The position numbers and the translations under genes were made by a program. Under the pieces are notes generated by a model that worked only from the letters and a program-made list of their open reading frames with translations, did no database searches and was not told the DNA's origin. This document shows positions 54,744-63,022 of a stretch of 64,000 bases of DNA, piece by piece; position 1 is the first letter of the stretch, and each line of letters begins with the position of its first letter. The stretch comes from Nostoc calcicola FACHB-3891 (GTDB lineage Bacteria > Cyanobacteriota > Cyanobacteriia > Cyanobacteriales > Nostocaceae): positions 124,001 through 188,000 of the forward strand of contig NZ_JACJRQ010000011.1 of assembly GCF_014697355.1 (NCBI RefSeq), written 5' to 3'.

Positions 54744-54783
54744 AACTCCTTTGGTGAATAGTACCAGAGGAGTTAACTTTTTT
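54744..54783 (+). terminator. Intrinsic terminator downstream of the Rbp gene
   Basis: AACTCCTTTGGT (54744-54755) and ACCAGAGGAGTT (54763-54774) form a 12-bp stem with one wobble pair and a 7-nt loop, followed by AACTTTTTT. It is a strong candidate. It lies 258 nt after the Rbp stop, so the mRNA would have a long 3' end, or a separate short transcript ends here. The AT-rich stretch 54500-54555 between them is itself an inverted repeat (AAATTAAAAATTAAAAATCA/TGATTTTTAATTTTTAATT). Confidence 0.75.
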
Positions 54784-54787
54784 ATCA

Positions 54788-54913
54788 CTGTTCGGTTAAG
54801 GTACTAGACGCGATAAATCGCCGTCTCTACAAAGGAATGATTATTGTAGAGACGGCGATTTATCGCGTCTTTGGAATTTAGAATTTTAATTAAAAAACCT
54901 TAACGGAACCGTA
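54788..54913. repeat. Family C palindromic MITE-like element, best copy
   Basis: Two arms of 26 nt (54807-54832 and 54844-54869, beginning GACGCGATAAATCGCCGTCT) are perfect inverted copies around an 11-nt loop. Outer ends CTGTTCGGTTAAGG and CCTTAACGGAACC are also roughly inverted. Decayed relatives are at 19951-20032 and 40707-40730. A 62-codon frame right after it (54914-55102) is AT-rich and unsupported; no gene is seen up to 55220. Confidence 0.85.
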
Positions 54914-55220
54914 TTGGAAGTTTATTGGTCTCTATTGGACTCAACGCAGAAGCACTATATTTTTGGTAGCAACAAAACCAATAACAGAATTTCATCTATC
55001 AGAAGTATTAAATATAAACATAACCATTTATATATAAAAGAATTAAATACATATACTGAATCTAAAAGTATATCTCTGGCAGAAGATGTAAAAAAATATT
55101 AGACATATTAAATTTAAATCAATATTAATCAAGGTTCCTAAATAATTCAGGTAAGCGTGCTATGGGATACGCCAACTTGGAATCGGCTAAAACTTTGTTA
55201 CAATCCGCAACACACAAACT

Positions 55221-56495
55221 ATGAACTCTACCACCGAAAAACGTATCGCCTTGATTTCCGTCCACGGAGACCCGGCGATTGAAATAGGGAAAGAAGAAGC
55301 TGGGGGACAAAATGTTTACGTGCGCCATGTGGGTGAAGCCCTAGCCAAGCTAGGATGGGAAGTTGATATGTTCACCCGCAAGGTCAGTCTGGAGCAAGAC
55401 TCGATTGTTCAACATAGCGAGAATTGTCGAACTATTCGTTTAAAAGCAGGCCCCCTGGAGTTTGTGCCACGAGATGATATTTTTGGATATTTACCGGAAT
55501 TTGTGGAGAATTTTCTCAAATTTCAAGTAAAAAATGGTATTACATACCAGTTAGTTCACACTAACTACTGGCTTTCTAGCTGGGTAGGGATGGAGTTGAA
55601 GGAGAAAATCCCAGGACTTAAACAGGTTCATACCTACCACTCTTTAGGAGCTGTAAAATATAACACTATAGAGAATATTCCCCTGATTGCGACTCAGCGA
55701 TTAGCTGTGGAAAAAGAAGTGCTGGAGACAGCAGAACGCATTGTAGCGACGAGTCCGCAGGAAAATCAACATATGCGATCGCTCGTCTCGACTAAAGGTA
55801 ATATCGATATCATTCCCTGCGGTACAGATATTCAGCGATTTGGTTCCATTGGACGACAAGCAGCCAGATTGGAATTAGGAATCGATCAAAAAGCCAAAGT
55901 TGTATTGTATGTCGGTCGTTTTGACCCACGCAAAGGTATAGAAACCTTAGTGCGTGCAGTAAATGAGTCTCAACTCCGGGAGTCCAACAACCTCAAGCTA
56001 ATTATTGGTGGTGGTAGCACTCCAGGTAACAGCGATGGAATTGAGCGCGATCGCATTGAGCAAATTGTCAACGAGTTAGGGATGAATGAGTTGACTATCT
56101 TACCCGGTCGTTTGAGTCAAGATATTTTGCCAACTTATTACGCAGCAGCTGATGTTTGCGTTGTTCCCAGCCACTACGAACCCTTTGGACTCGTGGCGAT
56201 CGAAGCGATGGCTAGTGGTACACCTGTGGTAGCGAGTGATGTGGGTGGACTTCAGTTTACTGTAGTCAACGAACAAACTGGTTTATTAGCACCAGCCCAA
56301 GATGTAGCCGCCTTTGCAAATGCGATCGATAGAATTCTGTTGAATCCAGAATGGCGAGATCAATTGGGTAAAGCTGGTAGAAAGCGCGTCGAAACTAAGT
56401 TTAGTTGGGATGGCGTCGCCAATCAACTGGGCGAACTCTACAACGAGATTTTGCAAACAGATAAAAAAGTAGAACCAGTGTTGGTTACCCAATAA
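55221..56495 (+). CDS. GT4 glycosyltransferase, probable sucrose-phosphate synthase
   Basis: A 424-residue GT-B fold enzyme. N-terminal sugar-acceptor domain: LISVHGDPAIEIGKEEAGGQ, NVYVRHVGEALAKLGWEVDM, TNYWLSSWVGM, HTYHSLGAVKYN. C-terminal nucleotide-sugar domain: LYVGRFDPRKGIETLVRA, then the EX7E-type motif in SHYEPFGLVAIEAMASGTPV. The HGDP...GGQNVYV start and YHSLG fit the sucrose-phosphate synthase/sucrose synthase group, which joins UDP-glucose and fructose-6-phosphate; no phosphatase domain is attached. Sucrose is the carbon carrier from vegetative cells to heterocysts in these organisms. The exact acceptor is an inference. Confidence 0.75.
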   Translation: MNSTTEKRIALISVHGDPAIEIGKEEAGGQNVYVRHVGEALAKLGWEVDMFTRKVSLEQDSIVQHSENCRTIRLKAGPLEFVPRDDIFGYLPEFVENFLKFQVKNGITYQLVHTNYWLSSWVGMELKEKIPGLKQVHTYHSLGAVKYNTIENIPLIATQRLAVEKEVLETAERIVATSPQENQHMRSLVSTKGNIDIIPCGTDIQRFGSIGRQAARLELGIDQKAKVVLYVGRFDPRKGIETLVRAVNESQLRESNNLKLIIGGGSTPGNSDGIERDRIEQIVNELGMNELTILPGRLSQDILPTYYAAADVCVVPSHYEPFGLVAIEAMASGTPVVASDVGGLQFTVVNEQTGLLAPAQDVAAFANAIDRILLNPEWRDQLGKAGRKRVETKFSWDGVANQLGELYNEILQTDKKVEPVLVTQ

Positions 56496-56551
56496 CCTTC
56501 TGTGGTAATTCGCAATGAGTAACACATAGTTATCAACTGTAGGGGCGCACA

Positions 56552-56643
56552 GCTGTGCGCCCCTACATAATAATGCTGTGCGCCCCTACATAATAATGCT
56601 GTGCGCCCCTACATAATAATGCTGTGCGCCCCTACATAATAAT
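56552..56643. repeat. Four perfect 23-bp tandem repeats
   Basis: The unit GCTGTGCGCCCCTACATAA + TAAT occurs four times without a mismatch at 56552, 56575, 56598 and 56621. Just before, GTAGGGGCGCACAGCT (56539-56554) completes the family B inner palindrome with the first unit. The array seems to have grown by slippage from the right half of a family B core. It lies in the spacer between the glycosyltransferase and rqcH genes. Confidence 0.95.
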
Positions 56644-56750
56644 ATAGATGTAGCCTGTTAACCTGACCGCTTTTTCAAATCATACCAGTCGGAGCTAGAC
56701 ACGATAGCATATACTGGGCATCTATGTTTGAAAGTTAATAATTCATTTTT

Positions 56751-58478
56751 GTGCAACCAGTTGACTTTACCACCCTAAAAGCTGCTTGTAGCGAACTACG
56801 CACGAACTGGCTACCCTCACGGACAGAACAAGTTTACCAGCGCGATCGCTACACTATTGTCATAGCATTACGCACCTTGAAACAGCGGGGTTGGCTAGAG
56901 ATTTCTTGGCATCCTCAAGCTGCACATATTTGCATCGGCGATCCGCCACCGCGAATTCCCGATACCTTCACCTTCAGCCAACAACTCATACACCAATTGG
57001 GTGGTTTAGCCTTAGTGGCAATTGAAGCGATCGCTCCTTGGGAACGCGTGATTGATTTACAATTTGCTCGGCGTCCTGGAGAAAGCGCCCTGTATCATGT
57101 GTATGTGGAAGTTATGGGCAAGTATAGCAACGTCATTCTCACCGACGCTAGCAATATAATAATCACAGCTGCCCATCAAGTCAGTCAGCAACAATCTAGT
57201 GTCCGTCCCATCCAAACCGGACAACCTTACGAAACACCACCGAAACTTACTGGGACTATTCCTAATTTGAGCGAATCTCAAGAACGCTGGCAAGAACGGG
57301 TAAGTTTAGTACCAGGAGCAATCAAGCGACAATTACTCAAAAGTTATAGTGGTTTAAGTGCTGCACTGTTAGAGACAATGTTATTAGCAGCAAATATCCC
57401 ACCAGAAACATCTACCGATACCCTCAAAACTGAAGATTGGCAAAGATTGTTTGAGCGTTGGCAAGAATGGCTGCAAGCCTTGGATGCGAGTCAATTTCAA
57501 CCCGCTTGGACAAAAGATGGCTACACAGTAATGGGTTGGGGTGGAGTAGAAAGCGTCAAAAATACCCAAGAATTACTCAACCGTTACTACACTGACCAAC
57601 TCAATCAACAGTTATTTTCCCAATTGCGCCATCAGTTGAGTCAAAAATTGAATAATATTTTGGGGAAATTACGCAACAAAGCTCAAACCTTTAAGACACG
57701 CTTGCAGCAATCAGATCGAGCCGATGAATATCGCCAAAAAGCTGATTTATTAATGGCTCACCTACAAAACTGGGAACCGGGGATGAAAGAGATAATTATC
57801 CCAGATTTTGAGAGTAATGAGCCAGTGGCGATCGCTCTCCAGCCGGATAAAAATGCCGTCCAAAATGCCCAAAGTCTTTACAAACAGCACCAAAAACTCA
57901 AACGCGCTCGTTCTGCTGTAGAACCGCTACTTTTAGAAGTGCAGACAGAAATTGACTATTTAGAGCAAGTACAAGCTGCGATCGACCAGATAGAAATGTA
58001 CCAAACAGCAGAAGATTTGCAAGCTTTAGAAGAAATCCGCGAAGAACTCATTGGGCAAAAGTATCTAGAAGATCCAGAATACCGCAACCGCAGCAGCAAT
58101 GAAGCCCCCAGCACCAACTTTCATCGTTACCTTACTCCCAGCGGCTTTGAAGTATTAATCGGTCGCAACAATCGCCAAAATGACCAATTGACTTTTCGTG
58201 TAGCTGGAGATTATGACCTCTGGTTCCACGCTCAAGAAATTCCCGGTAGCCATGTGCTGCTACGTCTTGAACCCGGTGCTGTTGCAGAAGAAGCTGATTT
58301 GCAATTTGTAGCGAATCTTGCCGCTTACTACAGTCGCGCCCGTCAGAGCGACCAAGTACCAGTAGTATACACTCAGCTAAAACACGTCTACAAACCCAAA
58401 GGAGCAAAACCGGGAATTGCCATTTACAAGCAAGAGACTATCCTTTGGGGAAAACCGCAATTAGTCATTAGTCATTAG
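56751..58478 (+). CDS. RqcH/NFACT-type ribosome quality control protein
   Basis: A 575-residue protein, GTG start at 56751. NFACT-N domain (about 1-190: VDFTTLKAACSELRT, RRPGESALYHVYVEVMGKYS, NVILTD), HhH-like middle (GAIKRQLLKSYSGLSAALLE), a long coiled coil (about 285-425: LSQKLNNILGKLRNKAQTFK), and the C-terminal NFACT-R domain (FEVLIGRNNRQNDQLTFRVA, DLWFHAQEIPGSHVLLRL). Homologues (yeast Rqc2, Bacillus RqcH) bind obstructed 50S subunits with tRNA-Ala and add alanine tails. The same role is inferred. It was formerly annotated as fibronectin-binding protein. Confidence 0.9.
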   Translation: MQPVDFTTLKAACSELRTNWLPSRTEQVYQRDRYTIVIALRTLKQRGWLEISWHPQAAHICIGDPPPRIPDTFTFSQQLIHQLGGLALVAIEAIAPWERVIDLQFARRPGESALYHVYVEVMGKYSNVILTDASNIIITAAHQVSQQQSSVRPIQTGQPYETPPKLTGTIPNLSESQERWQERVSLVPGAIKRQLLKSYSGLSAALLETMLLAANIPPETSTDTLKTEDWQRLFERWQEWLQALDASQFQPAWTKDGYTVMGWGGVESVKNTQELLNRYYTDQLNQQLFSQLRHQLSQKLNNILGKLRNKAQTFKTRLQQSDRADEYRQKADLLMAHLQNWEPGMKEIIIPDFESNEPVAIALQPDKNAVQNAQSLYKQHQKLKRARSAVEPLLLEVQTEIDYLEQVQAAIDQIEMYQTAEDLQALEEIREELIGQKYLEDPEYRNRSSNEAPSTNFHRYLTPSGFEVLIGRNNRQNDQLTFRVAGDYDLWFHAQEIPGSHVLLRLEPGAVAEEADLQFVANLAAYYSRARQSDQVPVVYTQLKHVYKPKGAKPGIAIYKQETILWGKPQLVISH

Positions 58479-58580
58479 TCATCAGTCATTGGTCATTTGT
58501 CATTGGTCATTTGTTTTTCTTGGCGTCCCCGCGTCTCCCTCATCCCCCTCATCTCCCCACTCCCCACTCCCCACCTCTAC
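58479..58580. repeat. TTAGTCATTAGTC and CCCTCATCCCCCTCATC repeats
   Basis: The rqcH stop codon is itself in a run of CATTAGTCATTAGTCAT repeats, so the end of the protein (PQLVISH) is partly repeat-derived. CTCATCCCCCTCATCTCC and CCCCACTCCCCACTCCCC follow to 58570. Non-coding. Confidence 0.7.
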
Positions 58581-58676
58581 CCTACGTTGTACCGAATTCT
58601 CCTTATAGATAGAGGCTTTTAAGCTTTACTTATATCTTTTTTTGATGAAATTTTCTGAAAAATCTGTGTTGGCTGT

Positions 58677-58800
58677 TACAATATTGTTAAGAAAAGTTGC
58701 CCGTTGCATTTTAGGAACGCGCAATTGGGTTTTAACTCTCTTGAGAAGACAACGCGAAAAAAATATTTTTTAGACCAGCTGTGGGAGGCTGGTCTTTTTG
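58677..58800 (+). ncRNA. Candidate small RNA (extended -10 promoter plus strong terminator)
   Basis: TGTTACAAT at 58674-58682 is an extended -10 (TG, one base, TACAAT); no clear -35 is seen. A strong intrinsic terminator lies at 58772-58800: AGACCAGC, 8-nt loop TGTGGGAG, GCTGGTCT and TTTTG. No open frame of note lies between, so a transcript of about 110 nt (58689-58800) with no protein is possible. The terminator is 290 nt after rqcH and could simply end that mRNA, but the intervening repeats make this less tidy. After it, 58800-59126 holds only a CGCGAATGCGTCC-type dispersed repeat and no gene. Confidence 0.4.
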
Positions 58801-59126
58801 TTATGAGCAGTAAACTTTTTCTTGGATTTTGGCCAAACGATTTTGGATTTTGGATTGATTCCATACCTGTCCCCAATACAGTTCAGTTAAGTCTTTCTTT
58901 CTTCTCTTTGCGTCTTTCTCTGACGAGACGCTGCGCGAATGCGTCCTTGGCGGTAGCCTGCGGCAAGCCGCTTTCCGTCTACGTTAAAAAAATTGAATTC
59001 GACCAAGAATTTTAGCCTTAACCCAACCGTATTGTACCTGTCCTTTCCACGTTCCTGCTTTGACATCACACACAAAAGAAAAGACGCAAACTTATCCTTT
59101 GCGTCTTTATTTTAAGATTTTGAAAA

Positions 59127-60749
59127 TTAGAAACTGAATGTGGTTCTCAATGCACCAATAACAACATCATCATTATCATTATTATGATCTGGGGATGTTA
59201 GCCAAATGACTCCAGGGGTAATAGTGATATTATCACTAAGCTTATATTGGTAGAATGCTTCCAAATGATAAGATGTATCCTGATCTTCAGCTAATCCTAC
59301 GAGGCTAGAACTTGTGACTCTGGGTTCCACGCCTGCAATAATACCTGCTAAGCTACCTTTTGTACCGAGGTCGGGGAAGCCAAGGGTAACGGCATAGTTC
59401 CAAATGTCAACGTCTCCACGGTTTCCTCTCAAGCTTCGGGTGTTGGTGTATCCAGCCCAACCACCTAAAACTATGTTATTAGTAATGCCAATGGATGCTT
59501 GTACACCGTAAGAATTACTGGAAAATCCTACTTGATCTTCTGGTAAACCCTGGATGGCTGCTATATCTTGGAAGGTTGCGGCATTGCTACCTGTGGCTAG
59601 TGGTTGGTTGTAAGAATTGATGTAAGTTAAACCAATAGAAATGCGATCGCTTGGTTTAACCGTCAACTGTGCTAGGGCACCATAAGAACCATTGAACAAA
59701 CCATTATTGGGTGTAGGGTCATTAGCTGTACCACTCAAATATCCTAAACTTAATGCTAATTTTTCGCTAAATTCGTATGTCAATCCCAACCCTGCGCCGC
59801 CTATCTGGTTATAAATTGGGTTGCGTGTACCAAAGGTGGACAAAGCACCAAAAGCGCCATCACCGTCAAAGATATTCACAGTATCAGTCAGGTCATCTGC
59901 TGCACCTGCATTGGCAATGGCGATGACTTGTGTCTTTTTGCCCAAAGGAAATTTGTAATACAGTGCATCGATCGCAGCACTAGTGGTACCATCCTCACCA
60001 GCAAAGAATAAATTGCCCTCTGGTGTACCAATGTTAGGGGTGAGAATATTATTCGCCTGGATTCTAGTGAATAGCGTATCTTGCCCTGTAAAGCTGGTGA
60101 CAAATTCTACCCGCGCCCTTACGCCCAAAGTAGTGTTTTTGTCTGTGATTTCCGCACCGTTGACTGTATTTCCTGACAAAACATCGCTGACAACCGCAAC
60201 AACTTGGCCTTGCAGTTTGGTTGTGGTAGAAAATTGATTCGCTTCCAATTCAGATGTACGTGCTTCTACTGCATCTACACGACCCCGGAGTGTGGCTAGT
60301 TCGGCGGAAAACTCTTCTTGTAGCTTTTGTAATGTGGCTAAATCTTGTTTGTTAACTAAATCACCTGTGGCTGTGGCAATTAGTTCATTAACGCGATCGA
60401 GACAAGCATTCAAACCAGCAGCAAATTCATACCGCGTCAGTGCCCGATTGCCACGATAAGTGCTATTTGGGTAGCCTGCAATACAACCATAGCGTTCTAC
60501 CAGCGATTGCAACGCTTGGAAAGCCCAGTCTGTGGTTTGCACATCTGACAACTGAGACACTGAGGTAACTTGCCCCATTGTCTTATTTTGAGCTATGTCC
60601 CGATCTTTAGTGTTTGGACTAGCTAAAACTTCTGGTTGATTGATTTCGGAAGTGCCAGATGTTTCACCTGCAAATGCAGCAGTGCTAAGAAATAGCATTG
60701 CACTGCATAGTGCTGGACTAACTAGCAGATATTGACAAAATTTTTGCAT
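59127..60749 (-). CDS. Cyanobacterial porin (SLH domain plus OprB-type barrel)
   Basis: About 540 residues from ATG 60749, with GAGGAG 4 nt upstream; GTG 60761 would lie before that site. Signal peptide QKFCQYLLVSPALCSAMLF cut near AFA; an SLH domain (about 70-125: DWAFQALQSLVERYGCIAGY, TRYEFAAGLNACLDRVNEL) that binds pyruvylated wall polymer; a coiled coil (about 145-175); then a beta-barrel (about 190-540) ending in TFSF with the terminal Phe typical for outer membrane proteins. This is the Som/iron-uptake-porin family of cyanobacteria. Divergent from znuA; its leader carries a Yfr1-complementary site. Confidence 0.92.
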   Translation of the reverse strand: MQKFCQYLLVSPALCSAMLFLSTAAFAGETSGTSEINQPEVLASPNTKDRDIAQNKTMGQVTSVSQLSDVQTTDWAFQALQSLVERYGCIAGYPNSTYRGNRALTRYEFAAGLNACLDRVNELIATATGDLVNKQDLATLQKLQEEFSAELATLRGRVDAVEARTSELEANQFSTTTKLQGQVVAVVSDVLSGNTVNGAEITDKNTTLGVRARVEFVTSFTGQDTLFTRIQANNILTPNIGTPEGNLFFAGEDGTTSAAIDALYYKFPLGKKTQVIAIANAGAADDLTDTVNIFDGDGAFGALSTFGTRNPIYNQIGGAGLGLTYEFSEKLALSLGYLSGTANDPTPNNGLFNGSYGALAQLTVKPSDRISIGLTYINSYNQPLATGSNAATFQDIAAIQGLPEDQVGFSSNSYGVQASIGITNNIVLGGWAGYTNTRSLRGNRGDVDIWNYAVTLGFPDLGTKGSLAGIIAGVEPRVTSSSLVGLAEDQDTSYHLEAFYQYKLSDNITITPGVIWLTSPDHNNDNDDVVIGALRTTFSF

Positions 60750-60753
60750 TTTT

Positions 60754-60763
60754 CTCCTCACAC
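60754..60763 (-). promoter_or_regulatory. Yfr1-complementary sequence over the porin ribosome binding site
   Basis: On the mRNA strand the leader reads GUGUGAGGAGAAAA-AUG. GUGUGAGGAG (60763 down to 60754) is perfectly complementary to CUCCUCACAC, the core single-stranded motif of the cyanobacterial small RNA Yfr1. In Prochlorococcus Yfr1 was found to repress mRNAs of outer membrane porins by pairing at such a place (from memory). Here it covers the GAGGAG ribosome binding site, so pairing would block initiation. The Yfr1 gene itself is not in the window. Confidence 0.6.
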
Positions 60764-60973
60764 TTTTCTACAATTCGCACTCACACCGCGCTTTTTTGAA
60801 AGCACATTTTATTAAAAACTCGTCAGTAATTTTATCAGAAATATGCAAGCTTTTTAACAAAAAATGTCAATAAATCCTAATTATTTTGGGAAAACTGAAT
60901 TGCAGAAATGTCCTGTTAAAAATATTTTTTTTGTAATTATTTACACTATTTATACGGAAATTCTCAGTCTTGT

Positions 60974-61002
60974 TTGATTGAGAATGAGAATTATTCTAGT
61001 AT
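60974..61002 (+). promoter_or_regulatory. znuA promoter with Zur-like box
   Basis: TTGATT (60974-60979) and TAGTAT (60997-61002) are spaced 17 nt and could be the znuA promoter. Between and over the -10 lies TGAGAATTATTCTAG (60985-60999), which fits 13 of the 15 positions of a Zur-type palindrome TGAnAATnATTnTCA as I recall it for cyanobacteria. A repressor bound there would block RNA polymerase. A Fur-type site (related 19-mer) fits less well, and the zinc transporter context favours Zur. The 334-nt gap is shared with the porin gene. Confidence 0.5.
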
Positions 61003-61083
61003 AAGATGTAGAATAAGTATCATTGTCAACAAAAATTGTGGCAAAGGCACAGCAAGCATTGGTTTTGGGGAGAAAACACCGTG

Positions 61084-62094
61084 ATGGGGAATTGCAGAGG
61101 ATTTAGAATAGGCAGACGAGGAAAAGGCATTGTGTCATTAATTGCTCTGCTAATATTGTCAATGGCTGCTGGCTGTAGCGAATCGAATCAGAATCAAGGA
61201 ACAACTGTTCAACAGTCGCCGCAAGCACAGGAAGCTGCGTCTACCCCAACAGCGCAACCGGGAAAAACTAAAGTAGTGACGACATTTTTACCGATATATT
61301 TGTTTACCAAGGCAGTAGCTGGAAATGTGGCAGATGTCGAAATTTTAGTGCCACCTGGTACGGAGGTACATGAATACCAAGCGACACCAGAAAATGTTAA
61401 AGCGATCGCCACAGCTAATGTATTAGTAAAAAATGGTTTAGGGTTGGAGGAATTTTTGAAAGATACTGTCAAAAATGCCCAAAATTCCAAATTAACTGAA
61501 ATTGATGCAAGTGTTGGTATTAAACCCTTAAATGAAATTTCACCTGTTGTGAAAACCACGAAAGAGGAAAAAGACCACGAACACGCCCAAGGTAATCCTC
61601 ACGTTTGGTTAGATCCAGTTTTGGCAAAACAGCAAGTAACCAATATTCGGGATGGCTTAATTGCTGCCGATCCAGGGAATAAAGCGACTTATGAGGTTAA
61701 TGCTGCGGCTTATATTAAAGAATTAGACAGTTTAAACAGCGAATTTCAGCAGACATTACAAAAAACTCCGAGTTGCACCTTTGTGACCTTTCATGATGCA
61801 TTTCCATACTTAGCCAAACGCTACAACCTCAAGCAAGTTGCTGTGGTAGAAATTCCCGAAGATCAACTTTCACCAACGGATGTACAAAATGCAATTAATG
61901 CTGTAAAAAAGTACAAAGTTAAAGCCTTATTTAGCGAACCTGGAGTAGATAATAAATTGCTGAATAGTCTTTCAAAAGACTTGAAGTTAAGTTTGCGTAC
62001 ATTGGATTCTCTGGAAACTGGACAAACAGATCCACAGCATTATTTCCAAGCGATGAAAACTAACTTACAAACTATAGAAACGTCGTGTAAATAA
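61084..62094 (+). CDS. znuA: Zinc ABC transporter substrate-binding lipoprotein ZnuA
   Basis: About 336 residues from ATG 61084 (GTG 61081 and TTG 61036 are alternatives). Lipoprotein signal: GKGIVSLIALLILSMAAGCS with the lipobox Cys. Metal ligands of cluster A-I: His in GTEVHEYQATP, His in NPHVWLDP, His in VTFHDAFPYLAKRY, acidic residue in LFSEPGVDNK. A third His (not Glu) at that position favours zinc over manganese. The mobile loop is short with few His (KDHEHAQG). It works with znuC (downstream, 44 nt to its probable start) and a permease that is not in the window. Confidence 0.88.
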   Translation: MGNCRGFRIGRRGKGIVSLIALLILSMAAGCSESNQNQGTTVQQSPQAQEAASTPTAQPGKTKVVTTFLPIYLFTKAVAGNVADVEILVPPGTEVHEYQATPENVKAIATANVLVKNGLGLEEFLKDTVKNAQNSKLTEIDASVGIKPLNEISPVVKTTKEEKDHEHAQGNPHVWLDPVLAKQQVTNIRDGLIAADPGNKATYEVNAAAYIKELDSLNSEFQQTLQKTPSCTFVTFHDAFPYLAKRYNLKQVAVVEIPEDQLSPTDVQNAINAVKKYKVKALFSEPGVDNKLLNSLSKDLKLSLRTLDSLETGQTDPQHYFQAMKTNLQTIETSCK

Positions 62095-62138
62095 TTTTGT
62101 CCAAAGTCCAATTACAAATGCCCAATGCCCAATGCCCA

Positions 62139-62918
62139 ATGACTAATAATATTGCTATTTTGAAAGTAGAAGGATTAACTGTTTATCAAGGCAGTTATCT
62201 AGCTGTACGAGATGTTTCCTTTGAATTGTTGCCAGGAACAGATACAGCTATAGTTGGCCCCAATGGTGCTGGTAAAAGTACTCTGATAAAAGCGGTTTTA
62301 GATTTGATACCTCGAAGTGCTGGTACGATTGAAATATTGGATCGTCCAATTGCCAAGCTGGGGCGTTTACGTCACTTGTTGGGCTATATGCCGCAAAACT
62401 TCATTTTTGACCGCAGCTTTCCGATTTCTGTTAGGGAATTGGTGGGACTAGGATGGACAAGTGAAGGGAAAAAGGGAGATTTATTTTTCTCAAATTTCTG
62501 GAGACAAGACCGAGAAAAATCGTTAGCAGTAACAGAAGCTTTACGGCGAACTGATGCTTATCATTTACAGCATCAAGCTATTGGTACTCTTAGCGGTGGC
62601 CAGTTGAAGCGGGTGTTGTTGGCTTATTGTTTGGTGAAGCAACGGAAATTGTTAGTACTAGATGAAGCCTTTGCTGGGGTTGATGTACAAGGTGCCGCAG
62701 ATTTTTACGCTTTGCTAAATGAATTAAAGCGGGAAGAGGGTTGGACAGTATTGCAAGTTTCCCATGATATTGATATGGTAAGCCGTCATTGCGATCGCGT
62801 GCTTTGCCTGAATCAAACCATTGTTTGTACAGGAGTGCCAGAAATTGCCCTTTCACCGCAAAATCTCCTCGCAACCTACGGCCCAGGGTTCAGCCGCTAC
62901 CAGCACGATCATAATTGA
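62139..62918 (+). CDS. znuC: Zinc/metal ABC transporter ATPase ZnuC
   Basis: About 259 residues from ATG 62139 (MTNNIAILKVEGLTVYQG). An in-frame TTG at 62097 would add 14 residues encoded by AATGCCCAATGCCCAATG repeats, which is unlikely to be original. Walker A GPNGAGKST, signature LSGGQLKRVLLAY, Walker B LLVLDEAFAGVD and switch His in VSHDIDMV are intact. Pairs with znuA just upstream. No permease gene (ZnuB, about 270 residues with 8 spans) follows: the next gene is on the other strand. Confidence 0.88.
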   Translation: MTNNIAILKVEGLTVYQGSYLAVRDVSFELLPGTDTAIVGPNGAGKSTLIKAVLDLIPRSAGTIEILDRPIAKLGRLRHLLGYMPQNFIFDRSFPISVRELVGLGWTSEGKKGDLFFSNFWRQDREKSLAVTEALRRTDAYHLQHQAIGTLSGGQLKRVLLAYCLVKQRKLLVLDEAFAGVDVQGAADFYALLNELKREEGWTVLQVSHDIDMVSRHCDRVLCLNQTIVCTGVPEIALSPQNLLATYGPGFSRYQHDHN

Positions 62919-63015
62919 GTTAGGGGTTAGGAGTTAGGAGTTAGGAGTTAGGAGTTAGGAATTAGGAGTTAGGAGTTAGGAGTTATTCTCCCTCATCCCC
63001 CTCATCTCCCCACTT
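62919..63015. repeat. GGAGTTAGGAGTTAGGAGTT repeats
   Basis: About eight GGAGTTA heptamers (62925-62983) and then CCCTCATCCCCCTCATCTCC. They separate the convergent znuC and WD40 genes and stand exactly where a znuB gene would be expected. Confidence 0.85.
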
Positions 63016-63022
63016 CCCACTC

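Noticed and set aside
54914-55102. Plus-strand open frame of 62 codons after the family C element
   Set aside because: Very AT-rich, no ribosome binding site, and composition like surrounding non-coding DNA.
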